Assembly (NCBI GenBank): GCA_028583605.1
Contig: CM053329.1
Coordinates: 14,389,243-14,453,242, forward strand
DNA: 64,000 nucleotides
Direction of reading: 5' to 3'
Source of the DNA: Dastarcus helophoroides
Lineage: Eukaryota > Arthropoda > Insecta > Coleoptera > Bothrideridae
A program made the translations under genes and the position numbers. The notes under the pieces are model-generated. The model was not told where the DNA came from. It did not search any database and saw only the letters and a list, made by a program, of their open reading frames with translations. Of the stretch, positions 36,131 to 45,999 are shown piece after piece (position 1 is the first letter of the stretch; each line of letters begins with the position of its first letter).

Positions 36131-36420
36131 CGGAAGTTTTTGCACGAAGAGAGTCAATCATCTTTGTTTTTAATAATTACAAGAAAAAATCAGAGTAGAT
36201 GAAAAAGGGAAATAAGGAAAAGGACAGGATGAGGAAAGAAGAATAGCAGAAACCGCCTCACGTGTCAGAGACGAAACCATGATGTAAGCATCATTTCACC
36301 GCCTCCTAGTGATACGACTTTGACGACTGAAAGTTCCAGTCTACCACCTACTAGATACGGTCGATCATATACGAAGTGAATATTCTTAGTATATAAGGGT
36401 TAGTTTCAGGATTAGGTGTT
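36131..36420. other. LINE B 5' flank, no gene seen
   Basis: This may include the 5' UTR of LINE copy B (GAAACCGCCTCACGTGTCAG, CACCGCCTCCTAGTGATACG). No independent feature is supported. Confidence 0.3.
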
Positions 36421-36525
36421 AGTATCTCTCTGAGGATGATAGCTTGGCTGTCGAAATGCCTTAGAACAACCTTTATTGTGTTTTTTAATCTTTCTTGGTT
36501 TCAGGGGACAACATTTGTATTTCAA
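36421..36525 (+). mobile_element. foldback family half-element (single arm)
   Basis: One arm only: a hammerhead-like motif, then AACAACCTTTATTGTG, TTTTTTAATCTTTCTTGG and CAGGGGACAACATTTGTATT. The inverted partner is absent. This shows the natural order within an arm: ribozyme-like motif, then the TTGTTGTG...CTTGGTTTCAGG tail. Confidence 0.75.
36426..36466 (+). ncRNA. hammerhead-like motif with conserved core
   Basis: Stem I CTCT/AGAA has three pairs. The core CTGAGGA fits CUGANGA. Stem II is GATAGC-TTG-GCTGTC with one G-U pair, after one unpaired T. GAA follows, then stem III ATGCCT (not palindromic), then T at the cleavage position. Core positions are intact but stems I and III are weakened. 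Confidence 0.4.
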
Positions 36526-36845
36526 AATATTCTTCTTTTATTTATTGGCTCTTATTGTTAGTTAATAATATAATGTTGTATATTTAAAAAAATTGTGCAA
36601 ATCTAAATGCAATAAATGCCCCAGCCCATCGGTTTATGTAACAGAGAATTGAAAGATGACAAACTCCCTAGAAATTTTAAATTCTTATTTGATTCTTTTG
36701 ACGGTCTACGCTAATCTACAAAGCTGTTTAGCTGAAAATTTTCCGTAGAAAGCTTCATCAGTTATTGATGCTTTAACAGTGCCCCAACTATTTATTTTTA
36801 AAGCGAAAATCGATGGAACTAAACTATAAGACTTAAAATGCTTAC

Positions 36846-37091
36846 TCGATGGATTATCAGCGCTCGATCTTCTTTCGCCCACTGGGGGTTCTTGAAATGT
36901 CAGCTGTAAACTCCCTCTCGGGCTTCTCTCATCTGCAGTCAAATTCGTTCGACCAATGCTACCCCTCGGACTCCTATTTTCGAGACTTTCAGGCCCTATG
37001 CTGCCTCTCGGGCTCCGATCGCTCATGTATTCACTCCCTATGCTCCCCCGGGGACTTGTTTTAACACACAACGTTTCCGGCGCTATGCTAC
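36846..37091 (-). CDS. host gene exon 2: SPRGS repeat region
   Basis: On the minus strand TTGTTGCAG precedes base 37091 and GTAAGC follows base 36846. The exon enters with two bases that complete the Gly codon begun in exon 1 and leaves with one base used by exon 3. It encodes 81 whole codons: SIAPETLCVKTSPRGSIGSE, then DRSPRGSIGPE, NRSPRGSIGR and ERSPRGSLQL, then PPVGERRSSADNPS. The SPRGS units continue the exon 1 repeat but favour Gly where exon 1 favours Asn or His. RERRSS-like basic sites and many Ser-Pro pairs suggest a disordered, phosphorylated tail. An intronic frame extends it to 36706 but is not part of the mRNA. Confidence 0.85.
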
Positions 37092-37189
37092 CTGCAACAA
37101 ATTGTTTATGTGGACAATATACTTTCAGGCGAATTCTATAACGACTAAAGGAGTTTATTTTTTATTTATTTTTTTATTTTTTCAGCATC

Positions 37190-37445
37190 TCTCTAAAGAT
37201 GAGATGATAGCTTGGGTATCGAAATGCGTTAGAGCAACCTTTGTTGTGTTTTTCAATTTTTTTTGGTTTCAGAGGACAAAATCTGTATTTCAATTTTTAA
37301 AGAAGTTTATAAAAAAATATGAAAATATTTCAAATTTAGAAAATCACCACTGTGACAGTTTAAGCACACAAAAATGCATTAGAGCAACCTTTGTTGTGTT
37401 TTTTAATCTTTCTTGACCTCAAGTGACAAGTTTGGTATTTTAATT
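37190..37445 (+). repeat. foldback family fragments, two tandem arms
   Basis: CATCTCTCTAAAGATGAG is followed by GATGATAGCTTGGGTATCGA, TTAGAGCAACCTTTGTTGTG and CAGAGGACAAAATCTGTATT. A second partial arm follows at 37372-37445 (ATGCATTAGAGCAACC to GACAAGTTTGGTA). The hammerhead-like core here reads CTAAAGA with an insertion, so it is decayed. Confidence 0.7.
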
Positions 37446-37810
37446 TTCGATTTCTTTCAACAAATTTAATAAAGTAGGGATTGTGAAATAGTGAATGAAT
37501 GGGATCAGGTGGCATATTAGCTGGTCCCTAGATAAATTTTAACCTTTGAAAAAGTAAGATTTTTTTGAACTTATTTCACCAGTCGATACATCGAAAAAAT
37601 ATATCGATACCGTCGATACATCGAAAAGAAAGTATCGATACAAAAATATCGAACATCAAAACTTAAACATTGGTGTTTTTGATACATCGATGTATCGTGT
37701 GTATCCCTAGTTGTTGGAATATCTTTTTTTTGGGCTTAAACTGTCGCAGTGGTGATTTTCTAAATTTGAAATATTTTCATATTTTTTTATAAACTTCTTT
37801 AAAAATTGAA
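37300..37810. repeat. inverted repeat around a hAT-like ATCGATAC element
   Basis: ATATGAAAATATTTCAAATTT and GAAAATCACCACTGTGACAG near 37316-37365 are mirrored at 37737-37800. Between them, 37570-37712 is rich in CGATACATCGA palindromes and ends in GTGTATCCCTAG, a typical hAT-MITE end. Confidence 0.6.
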
Positions 37811-37872
37811 ATACAGATTTTGTCCTCTGAAACCAAAAAAAATTGAAAAACACAACAACACAACAAAGGTTG

Positions 37873-37913
37873 CTCTAACGCATTTCGATACCCAAGCTAT
37901 CATCTTCAGAGAG
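37873..37913 (-). ncRNA. hammerhead-like motif, core intact, one stem II mismatch
   Basis: Minus strand: CTCT pairs with AGAG (stem I). The core is CTGAAGA, then an unpaired T. Stem II is GATAGC-TTG-GGTATC with one G/G mismatch. GAA, stem III ATGCGT and T complete it. Confidence 0.4.
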
Positions 37914-38002
37914 ATACTGATACAGAGAGAGAAACAGAGTAAATTGAAATACCAAACTTGTTCTCTGAGATCAAGAAAGATTAAAAAATACAAAAAAGGT
38001 TG

Positions 38003-38043
38003 CTCTAACGCGTTTCGACAGCCAAGCTACCTTCTTCAGAGAG
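38003..38043 (-). ncRNA. hammerhead-like motif, all core positions and stems intact
   Basis: Minus strand: stem I CTCT/AGAG, core CTGAAGA, one unpaired A, then stem II GGTAGC-TTG-GCTGTC (six pairs including two G-U). GAA follows, then the self-complementary stem III ACGCGT and T at the cleavage position. The extra base between the core and stem II departs from the classical G10.1-C11.1 junction, so activity is uncertain. The palindromic, loopless stem III is the arrangement known from Penelope-type hammerheads, which act as dimers. Confidence 0.5.
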
Positions 38044-38072
38044 ATACTGATACAGAGAGAGATACAGAGTAT

Positions 38073-38113
38073 CTCTCCGAAGATGACAGCTTGGCTGTCG
38101 AAACGCGTTAGAG
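38073..38113 (+). ncRNA. hammerhead-like motif with U4-to-C core change
   Basis: Stems I (CTCT/AGAG), II (GACAGC-TTG-GCTGTC) and III (ACGCGT) are perfect, but the core reads CCGAAGA. The invariant U is lost, so it should be inactive. It faces the intact minus-strand motif at 38003-38043. Confidence 0.45.
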
Positions 38114-38175
38114 CAACCTTTGTTATGTTTGTTTTTTAATCTTTCTTGGTTTCAGGGGACAAGTTTTGTATTTCA

Positions 38176-38290
38176 ATTTTCGAACGCGTTTCGACAGCCA
38201 AGCTATCATCTTCGGAGAGATATTGATACAGAGAGAGAGATACAGAATATCTTGGCTGTCGAAACGCATTAGAGCAAGAAAGAAACCGAT
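38176..38290. repeat. truncated foldback fragments
   Basis: ACGCGTTTCGACAGCCAAGC (minus-oriented arm with CCGAAGA core) is followed by GATACAGAGAGA repeats and a truncated plus arm, CTTGGCTGTCGAAACGC. Neither keeps a full core. Confidence 0.6.
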
Positions 38291-38299
38291 TTTTTAAAT

Positions 38300-40490
38300 A
38301 TCGTTTCTTTTTAAAATTTCTACATTTTTAAATGAAGTATTTTTCTGAAATTTCGATTTTTCTTAAGCTTTCAACTTTGAAAATTATGCCTCTTTTCAAA
38401 CTTTCGACTTTTTCGAAAATTTCAACTTTTTTCTTAATTTTGCCCACTTCACTTACTTGAAACTTTGGATTTTTTTACTGTTATTCAACCTATTGTTTTG
38501 AAAAATTTGACTTTTTAAACATTTCAATTTTTTTAATTTAAAATTTCTGAAATTTCAACTTCCCTGGAAAAATCAGAATGTCGACATTTTTAATGAATTT
38601 TTTTGTTATAACTCCGATTTTATTTTCAAATTTCGAATTTTTTGTCAAAATTTCGACCTTTTCAAAAATATCACTTTAAAGTCTTTTTTCACACAATTCT
38701 AAACTATCCAAAATTTCGTCCTTTTTCAAAATTTCACTTTTTTGAAAATTTCGACTTTGAAAATTTAGACTTTTTGAAAATTTCGACTTTTTGAAAATTT
38801 CGACTTTTTGAAAATTTCGAGTTTGTTTTTAAATCTTTCTCTTGCCAAAATTGGAGTTTTTTGGAAGCAATTTTTTTTAAAATGTCCATTTTATGAAAAA
38901 TCGTTTTTTTTTTCAAAATTTTGACTTGTCAAAATTTGAGTTATTTTAGGACTTTCAACTTTCAAAATTTCGACTTTCAAAATTTCGACTTTCAAAATTT
39001 CGACTTTCAAAATTTCGACTTTTTAAATATTTGTCTTTTAAAAAAAATTGTTTTTTTTCTATTTTGGTTTTTAAAAATGTTGATTTTATTTTCCAAAATT
39101 TTGTCACTTTTCAAAACTTCGACTTTTTCAAAATTCCGAAGGTTTTTCCAAATTTTTACCACTAAAATTTCTACTTTTTTAATATTTAACTTCTTTTTAA
39201 ATTTCTTTAAAATTTTTGAGAAAATTAAAACCTTTTAAAAATGGAGAAATTTTCATAAAAAATAAAAATTTAAAAAAACCAAAATTGTCAAAAATATTAG
39301 GGTTTTAGAGAATCTTTCGTATTTTATTTTTAAAAAAGCCCAAATATTGAAACAGTCAAAAATTTCCAAATTGGGAAATTTTGAAAAAAAATAAAAATTT
39401 CTCGAAAAATTCAGTCTTAAAAAAACTAAATTTAAAAAAAATAGTTTTTTTTTATTTTGGCTTTTAAAAATGTTGATTTCATTTTCCAAAATCTTGTCAC
39501 TTTTCAAAACCTCGACATTTTTTTCCAAATTTTTACTACTAAAATTCTTACTTTTTTAAAATGTAACCTCTTTTGAAATTTCTTTAAAATTTCGACTTTA
39601 TTCGATTCAAGTTGTTTTAAAATTTTCAACTATTTTACAAAATTTCTAATTTTTTTGATACTTTGGCTGCTTTTAAAATTTTCGATTTTTTTGAATGAAT
39701 TTCAACCTAATCAAAGTGTCAACTTCTTACAGCTTTTAAAAATAATCTTTTGATTTTTTGAAAAATTTCGGTATTTTTCAAAATTCCAATCTTTTTGAAA
39801 ATATTCAATCAAAAATGTTGACTTTAAAAAAAAGACATTTATCTTCTTTTAAAATTTTAACTAAACACAGTTTTTCGGTTTTCCTAACATTATTTTTTCC
39901 AACATTATTTTTCTCAATAATACCTATCTTTTTTAGTTTTTTGGAAGTTTAAAATTTTTTGATAATTTTAACTTTTTTTTCAATATTTGGGCTTTTCAAA
40001 AATTTCGGCTGAAAATACTTCACTGCCTTAAATCTCTACATTTTTTCAAAATTGTTATTACCTATTTTTTGAAATTCGGTTTACTTTTCAAAATTTCAAC
40101 TTTTCTAAAAGTTTTTTTGAACATTTCTTCATTTTATTAAAATCTTGGAATTTTTTGAAAAGGTCGACCTTAAACAGTAAATCTGTTCAAAATGTTGACA
40201 TTATTTTTATTTTTTAAAAACTTTGATTTTTCTTTAATCCTAATTTTCTATGAAAATTTCGAAATTTCGTCCTTTTTACAAATGTTGACTTTTTAAATTT
40301 TTTACTTTCATTAACATTTCGCCTTTATATCAAAATATCGATTTTTTTTTTAAATCGACTCTCTTTGAATTATTTTTTAAATATTCGTTGCATTTTAAAG
40401 TCTTCGATTTATTTCGAAAATTTGAACTTTTTTCGAAATGTCGATTTTTTCAACATTGAAAATCTAAACTTTTTTTTGAAAACTTCGACA
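38300..40490. repeat. degenerate AT satellite, T-rich on plus, with local perfect minisatellites
   Basis: Diverged AAAATTTCGACTTTTT words fill the block. Two patches are still regular: an 18 bp TTTTTGAAAATTTCGAC type at 38745-38820, and a 15 bp CTTTCAAAATTTCGA type repeated four to five times at 38955-39022. A larger segment near 39020-39180 recurs near 39440-39560. Open frames in it are low-complexity and unsupported. Confidence 0.65.
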
Positions 40491-40519
40491 GTTTTTTGAT
40501 TGAGAGAGATACTGAAGAT

Positions 40520-40560
40520 TTCTCTGAAGATGATAGCTTGGCTATCAAAACGCTTTAGAG
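40520..40560 (+). ncRNA. hammerhead-like motif with G12-to-A change
   Basis: CTGAAGA, a perfect stem II GATAGC-TTG-GCTATC and AGAG are present, but GAA is replaced by AAA. This removes the catalytic G12, so it is expected to be inactive. Confidence 0.4.
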
Positions 40561-40630
40561 CAACCAATGTTGTGTTTTTTAATCTTTCTTGGTTTTGATT
40601 TCGATTGAAATACGAACCCAATAATGGTTA

Positions 40631-40671
40631 CTCTAACGCGTTTCGATAGCCAAGCTATAATCTTCAGAGAG
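40631..40671 (-). ncRNA. hammerhead-like motif, core intact
   Basis: Minus strand: stem I CTCT/AGAG and core CTGAAGA. Stem II is TATAGC-TTG-GCTATC, with five pairs after one lost end pair. GAA, palindromic stem III ACGCGT and T at the cleavage position follow. Confidence 0.45.
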
Positions 40672-40712
40672 ATACTCTACTACTCTACTACTCTACTACT
40701 CTACTACAGTAT

Positions 40713-40753
40713 CTCTCTGAAGATGACAGCTTGGCTATCGAAACGTGTTAGAG
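40713..40753 (+). ncRNA. hammerhead-like motif, core intact
   Basis: Stem I CTCT/AGAG and core CTGAAGA are kept. Stem II is GACAGC-TTG-GCTATC with one internal mismatch. GAA, stem III ACGTGT and T follow. Confidence 0.42.
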
Positions 40754-40809
40754 TAACCAATCTTATGTTTTTTAATCTTTCTTGGTTTTGAATTCGAAAT
40801 TTTTTTTGA

Positions 40810-41370
40810 TTGAATATTTTTAAGCTCCTTAAAGTTTTTCTTAAAGTTTTAACTAACGAAAATTTCAAAATTTTTAATAATTTTGACTTTTTTTCGGAAT
40901 TTGGGCTTTCGAAAACTTTTGGTTTTCAGGAGATTTTACTGAAAATTAAACAATTTTTTAAATCTCGATATTTTTTCCCAATTTCAAACATTTCTTAAAT
41001 TTTAAACTATATTTTTGTAATTTGAACTCTTTTTTTTTTGAAAATTTGGGCAGTTTTCAAAATGTTGGTGTTTTTTCAAATAATTACCTCATTTGGAAGT
41101 TTTAACTTTTTGTGAAAGCTTCGACACTTTTTAAAATTTTGACCTTTTTGGAAATTTTGACTGTTTGGAGTTCTTAAAAATTTTGACTTATTTAAAATTT
41201 TGGATCTTTCATGAAAATTTTGCCCATTTTTCAAAATTTCTACTTTTTTAAAGATTGGAATATTTTTGAAAGCTATACTTTTATTTAAAATTTGAACATT
41301 TCAACTAATTCTTGAGAAATCGACTTTTAATCAAGGTGTTGATTTTTTTTAAATGGATACTTTTTTAAAT
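40810..41370. repeat. degenerate AT satellite, T-rich on the plus strand
   Basis: Same type as 38.3-40.5 kb. No gene or regular period seen. Confidence 0.5.
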
Positions 41371-42310
41371 TTTTACTATTTTGAAAGTTGTGACTTTAAA
41401 TTTTTATTTTTTTAAACCAGATTTTCTTTGAAAACTTCCCAAATTTTTGAGTAATATACTCAAGTGCCTATTTAAAAAAATTTAAAAAATAATGCGAGAT
41501 GTTCAAAAATTTCCAAATTATTGAAAGTCAAAATTTTAGAGTCAAAATGTTAGACAAATCCAAAAAATTTTATTTCTTTGAAAGTTGTGACTTTAAATTT
41601 TTGTTTTTGTTTTATCAGATTTTTTCTTTGAAAATTTCCCAAATTTTTATGTAATATAATCAGATGCCTGCTTTTAAAAATTTTAAAAATAATGCCAGGG
41701 GTTCAAAAATTTCCAGATAATAAATTTTTGTTTTTATTTTATTAGATTTTCTTTGAAAATTTCTTCTTCTTTTTAAGTAATATGTAGGTGCCTATTTTTA
41801 AAAATTTTAAAAATAATGCGAGATGTTCAAAAATTTCCAAATTATTGAAAAAGTCAAAATTTTAGAGACAAAATGTTAAATAAATCCAAAATTTTTACTT
41901 TTTCGAAAGTTGTGACTTTTGAAATTTTTATTTTTGTTTTATCAGATTTTCTTTGAAAATTTCCCACATTTTTACGTAATATACTCAAGTGCCCATTTTA
42001 AAAAATTTAAAATATAATGCGAGATGTTCAAAAATTTCCAAATTATTGAAAAAGTCAAAATTTTAAAGTCAAAATGTTAAATAAATCAAAAAATTTTTAC
42101 TTTTTTGAAATTTGTGACTTATTAAATGTTTGTTTTTATTTTATCAGATTTTCTTTGAAAATTTCCTAAATTTTTAAGTAATATACTCAAATGCCTATTT
42201 TTAAAAATTTAAAAAATAATGCGAGATGTTCAAAAATTTCCAAATAAAAAAAAAGTCAAAATTTGAGAGTTAAAATGTTAAATAAATCCAAAAAGTTTTG
42301 AAAAAATTAG
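41371..42310 (+). repeat. tandem repeat of about 200 bp, five copies
   Basis: The landmark GTAATATA(C/A)TCA falls at 41451, 41651, 41777, 41976 and 42178. Spacings are 200, 126, 199 and 202, so the third copy has an internal deletion. Each unit has TTTCTTTGAAAATTTCC and AATGCGAGATGTTCAAAAAT. Confidence 0.85.
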
Positions 42311-43080
42311 AAATTTAAAAAAATTAAAAGTTTTGAGAAAAATTAATAATTTTGAAACAATTAAAAATTTTGAAAAAATTGAAAATTTTGAAACAATTAA
42401 AAATTTTGAAAAAATTAAAACTTTAAAATGGAGAAATTTTCATAAAAATTATAAATTTTCAAAAAACCAAAATAGTCAAAAATATTAGGGTTTTAGAGAA
42501 AAATCGTATTTAATTTTTAAAAAACTCGAAATATTGAATAATAATAAAAAAATTCCAAACAGGGAAATTTTGAAAAAGAAATAAAAATTTTTCGAAAAAA
42601 ATCTAGATTTTTAAAAAACAAAAAAAAAGAAAAATTTTCGACATTTGCAAAAATAAATGAGTTTTCAAAAAAGTCACAATTTCTAAAATAGTCAAATTTT
42701 ATAAAAAACGAAAAATTTGAAAAAAAAAGGTAGATATTCCAAAGAAAGATGCTGATAAATGTTTTAATTTATAAAGAAGTTAAAATTTTTAAAAACAAAT
42801 CAGTTGAAATTCCGAAAAAAATTCGTTTGATTTTAAAAATCAAAATATTGAAAAGTGGTCAAAAAAAGCGATTTTTGAAATAAATTAAAATTCTCAAAAA
42901 ACCTAAAATAATAAATAAATGGGGCAATTTTCAGAAATATTTAAAATTAAAAAATGTTTTAAAAAATATTGAATTTTGAAAAAAGGTAAAAATATTCGAA
43001 AAAGTCAAATATTGGAAAAATAGTTAAATTTTAAAAAAGGTAGACAATTGTTAAAGATATTTTCAAAAAAATAAAAATAA
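42311..43080. repeat. degenerate AT satellite, A-rich on the plus strand
   Basis: Words such as AATTTTGAAAAAATTAAAA now have the A-rich sense on plus, the opposite orientation to 38-41 kb. A segment near 42420-42600 is a diverged match to 39240-39400. No gene seen. Confidence 0.5.
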
Positions 43081-43109
43081 AACATAATAATAAGTGCAAA
43101 ATAGTTATT

Positions 43110-43228
43110 TATGATACAAGTGTTAAAAGTGACATTTTATTTTGTGAGTGGGGAGTATTGCGGAACGAGCGTAGCGAGTGGAGCAACCCCACGAACAAAA
43201 TAAAATCACTTTTAACAAGTGTATCATA
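43110..43228. mobile_element. palindromic MITE-like element
   Basis: Arms TATGATACAAGTGTTAAAAG and its inverted copy ending at 43228 enclose a GC-richer centre, GGAACGAGCGTAGCGAGTGG. Arms are about 43 bp and fairly well matched. No coding capacity. Confidence 0.65.
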
Positions 43229-43259
43229 CAATATTTTTTGTAAAACTGTTAAATTAAAA

Positions 43260-43950
43260 AAGAAAATGCTGCCTCTGGGGTTGAATTTTCGATTTATTGT
43301 TTGCGTGTTGAATTACATAATTGACAATTACATCTGACAATCAAGTCAGGTGCTGGATAGAGTGTAACTAAGTAAAACAATTGTAAGTTGTTTAATGTTT
43401 ACAATTGAACCTGTCCTAAAATATTGTAAATTTTATGGCTAATAAACATGAATTTTGAAGAAAAGATTGGAAATTAAAGCAATTTTATTATTCCACCAGA
43501 TATTGAAGAAACAGCAAATACATCAACTGAGACTTATTGCCCCAGAAATCGGGACAAAAATATGATGGTATGAAATAAAGAATCTAGCGGATAACTTCAC
43601 TCAAAATATATTTTTGATTTACGTCGAAGGAAATTCTAAGTTTTGGAATCTCTCTATGATAAAAGCTAGTTTTCAAATCGAGAACAACTAGGATATAAGC
43701 AAGTATTAAAACAAGCGTACAAGATTTTTTTGAATGAAGCTCCAGACCAAATATGTAGTAAAAAGTTGCTCGAACTAAAAGCAACATCTGTCCTAGTTTT
43801 TGCATGGATTACTAGCATAAATATCTCTGCAATTACTTCTCAGGAAAACTAAAATAAGTAACCGTTCAGCTTGTAATGGTAATATTAATATTATAAATAA
43901 ATAATTTATAACTATTTAAATATGTTTTAATGTTTGGAAACCATATTACA
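43260..43950. other. non-satellite DNA, no identified gene
   Basis: Composition is more mixed than the satellites on both sides. A 73-residue minus-strand frame (43584-43805) has no recognised motif and no splice or start context, so I do not call it. The block may be a transposon interior, since palindromic elements lie on both sides. Confidence 0.3.
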
Positions 43951-44049
43951 CAATAATCAAGGACCAGTTCGTTCAACCAAAAAAAAGAAAATCTTTCTAA
44001 TTTTTTCGGTACAGCTTTCTATTTAATAATATTGCATATTGCTATATGT

Positions 44050-44244
44050 CAGCGTTTCCTAAATAGTGGGTCACAACCCGGCACCGGGCCATAAAAATAA
44101 AATACCAGGTTGCAAAATTGTCTTCATACTCACACATGATTAGTTCTTTTACATTAAAATGTAATTAAAACATCTTTTGGTGGATCGCGAAGGGGAAATA
44201 TTAAAAACAACCGGGTCAGGGCAAAAAAAGTTTGGGAAACGCTG
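44050..44244. mobile_element. hAT-type MITE with 8 bp target duplication
   Basis: Ends CAGCGTTTCCTAAATAG and TTTGGGAAACGCTG are inverted repeats. Flanks CTATATGT (44042-44049) and CTATATTT (44245-44252) agree at seven of eight bases, the 8 bp duplication expected of hAT insertions. The subterminal GTGGGTCACAACCCGG is also typical. There is no transposase, so it is non-autonomous. Confidence 0.8.
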
Positions 44245-44262
44245 CTATATTTATTTTTAACA

Positions 44263-44295
44263 CTAGTGCGAAAAAACTTTATCGCACTAGTGTTA
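44263..44295. repeat. short perfect hairpin
   Basis: TAACACTAGTGCGA is mirrored by TCGCACTAGTGTTA across a 5 base loop. A second hairpin, TTTTTAGTTCA/TGAACTAAAAA, follows at about 44330-44361. Both probably belong to one small element ending near 44395. Confidence 0.7.
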
Positions 44296-44749
44296 AAAGT
44301 ATTTTTGACACGTATCATTATAAAAGTCAATTTTTAGTTCACTTATCGATGAACTAAAAATGTCACTTTTAACGACAGTTTTACAAAAATTTGTTTATAA
44401 GTTAAAATTTAAAAAAATTTCTAAATCTTAAACATTTTTAAACTTCAAAAAAAATTAAAAAAGATAAATATTGTCGAAAAAAATAATGTTGAGAAGCAAA
44501 ATTATTTAAAATTTTTAAGAAATTCGAAATTTTAAACAGACATTCAAAATTTTGAACAAAAAACGAAGGATTTAAAAAAAGTAACAAGTTTCAAAGAAAG
44601 TTTGAAAAAATCGAAATTTGCGTAAAAAAATCGACACTTTTTTCAAAGCTTAATAAAACAAATGGAATTTTGAAAAATGAAGACTCAAATAAATTCGAAA
44701 CTTTGAAAAACGTCGGAAATTGAAAAAAACAATCAAAAATTTAAAAAAG

Positions 44750-45960
44750 AAATGTCGAAATTATCAATAAAGTTGAGATTTTGAAAAAACATTGAATTTT
44801 TCAAAAAAAAATGAAATTTATGAAATTTTAAAATTTTCAAAAGTTTCAAATAGATTCAATAGATTCAACTTTTTAAAAATTGTAGTCGACATGTTAAAAA
44901 AGTAATTATTTTGAAAAACATTGAAATTTGAGAAAAAGTGCAAATTCATGAAAAAGAGGTCCCAAAATCGTAAAAAAATTTTCGACTTTTCAAAAAACCT
45001 AACATTTTTTAAAAAATTTAAGTTTAATAACTGAAATTCTTATAAATAGTTGCAATTTATAAAGTTTAATAAAAAAAACCGAAGATTTAAACAGAAACGA
45101 AAGTGTTTTTTATTATTTTATTAAATGTCGAATTTTGAAAAGGTCAAAATTTTTAAAAACGTCGAAAATGTGAAAAAAGTAAAAATTTGTTTTAAAAGGT
45201 AGGATTTTTGAAAAAATCAAAATTACGAGGGGCGCGCTTCACTAGTTGAGAACTCCTGTTGTACCTATGGCATTGGATTTATATGATACATCGAATATCG
45301 AATGAATTTACCGATGTATCGAAACATATCGATATATCTTTTTCGATTTTGAAAATACTTTGAATTTTTCCAAAAAAAAATAAAATTTCTGAAATTTTAG
45401 AATTTTCAAAAACGGTCGAAACTTTCGAAAAGATCCGATCTTCCAAAATTGAAGTCGACATTTTAAAAAAGTAATTATTTTGAAAAACATCTAAATTTGA
45501 GAAAAAGTGCAAATTCTGGAAAAAGAAGTCCTAATTCTAAGATCGTAAAAAAAATCGCAACTTTTCAAAAAACTCAACATTTTCAAAAAAAATTTAAAGC
45601 TTAAAAACTAAAATTTTTACAAATGGCAATTTATGAAGTTTAATAAAAAAAACCGAAGATTTAAACAGAAGCAAAAATTTTTTTATTAAATGTCGAATTT
45701 TGAAAGGATCAAAATTTTTTAAAAAGTCGAAAATTTGAATTAAGTAAAAATTTGTTTTAAAAGGTAGGAATTTTGGATAGAGCGAAATTAGGAGAGGTGT
45801 GTTTCGCTGGTTGAGAAGACCTGTTGTATGGCATTGGATTTATATAATATATCGAATATCGAATATCGAATAAACTTACCGATGTATCGAAACATATCGA
45901 TTTATTTGTTGCGGTAAATCAATTGAATACAGCATCGATATTTTAAAAAATTTGTGCATC
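44750..45960 (+). repeat. tandem duplication with 568 bp offset, A-rich satellite plus ATCGAATATCG element
   Basis: CCGATGTATCGAAACATATC occurs at 45311 and 45879. The preceding 500 bp (GTAATTATTTTGAAAAACAT, AAAAACCGAAGATTTAAACAG and GAGAACTCCTGTTGTA-like words) also match. The right copy ends in TTTGTGCATCCCTA, a hAT-like terminus. Confidence 0.75.
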
Positions 45961-45999
45961 CCTACAACAGCACAATTTACAATTAGGCAATCCAAAACT

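Larger units (their letters stand above)
37797..38175. mobile_element. foldback elements with head-to-head hammerhead-like motifs
   Basis: Two nested foldback arms in minus orientation (37797-37917 and 37940-38050) face one plus-oriented arm (38070-38170). Each carries the order ribozyme-like motif, TTAGAGCAACCTTTGTTGT tail, and the ACAAGTTTTGTATTTCAATT end. Short GATACTGATACAGAGAGA repeats separate the arms. Confidence 0.75.
40490..40800. mobile_element. foldback element group with three hammerhead-like motifs
   Basis: Plus, minus and plus oriented arms follow each other. Each has the ribozyme-like motif and the TTAGAGCAACC/TTAGAGTAACC and CTTTCTTGGTTT tail. A CTACTACT microsatellite at 40675-40708 lies between the second and third. 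The outer tail ends in GATTTCGA-type satellite, so ends are blurred. Confidence 0.7.
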
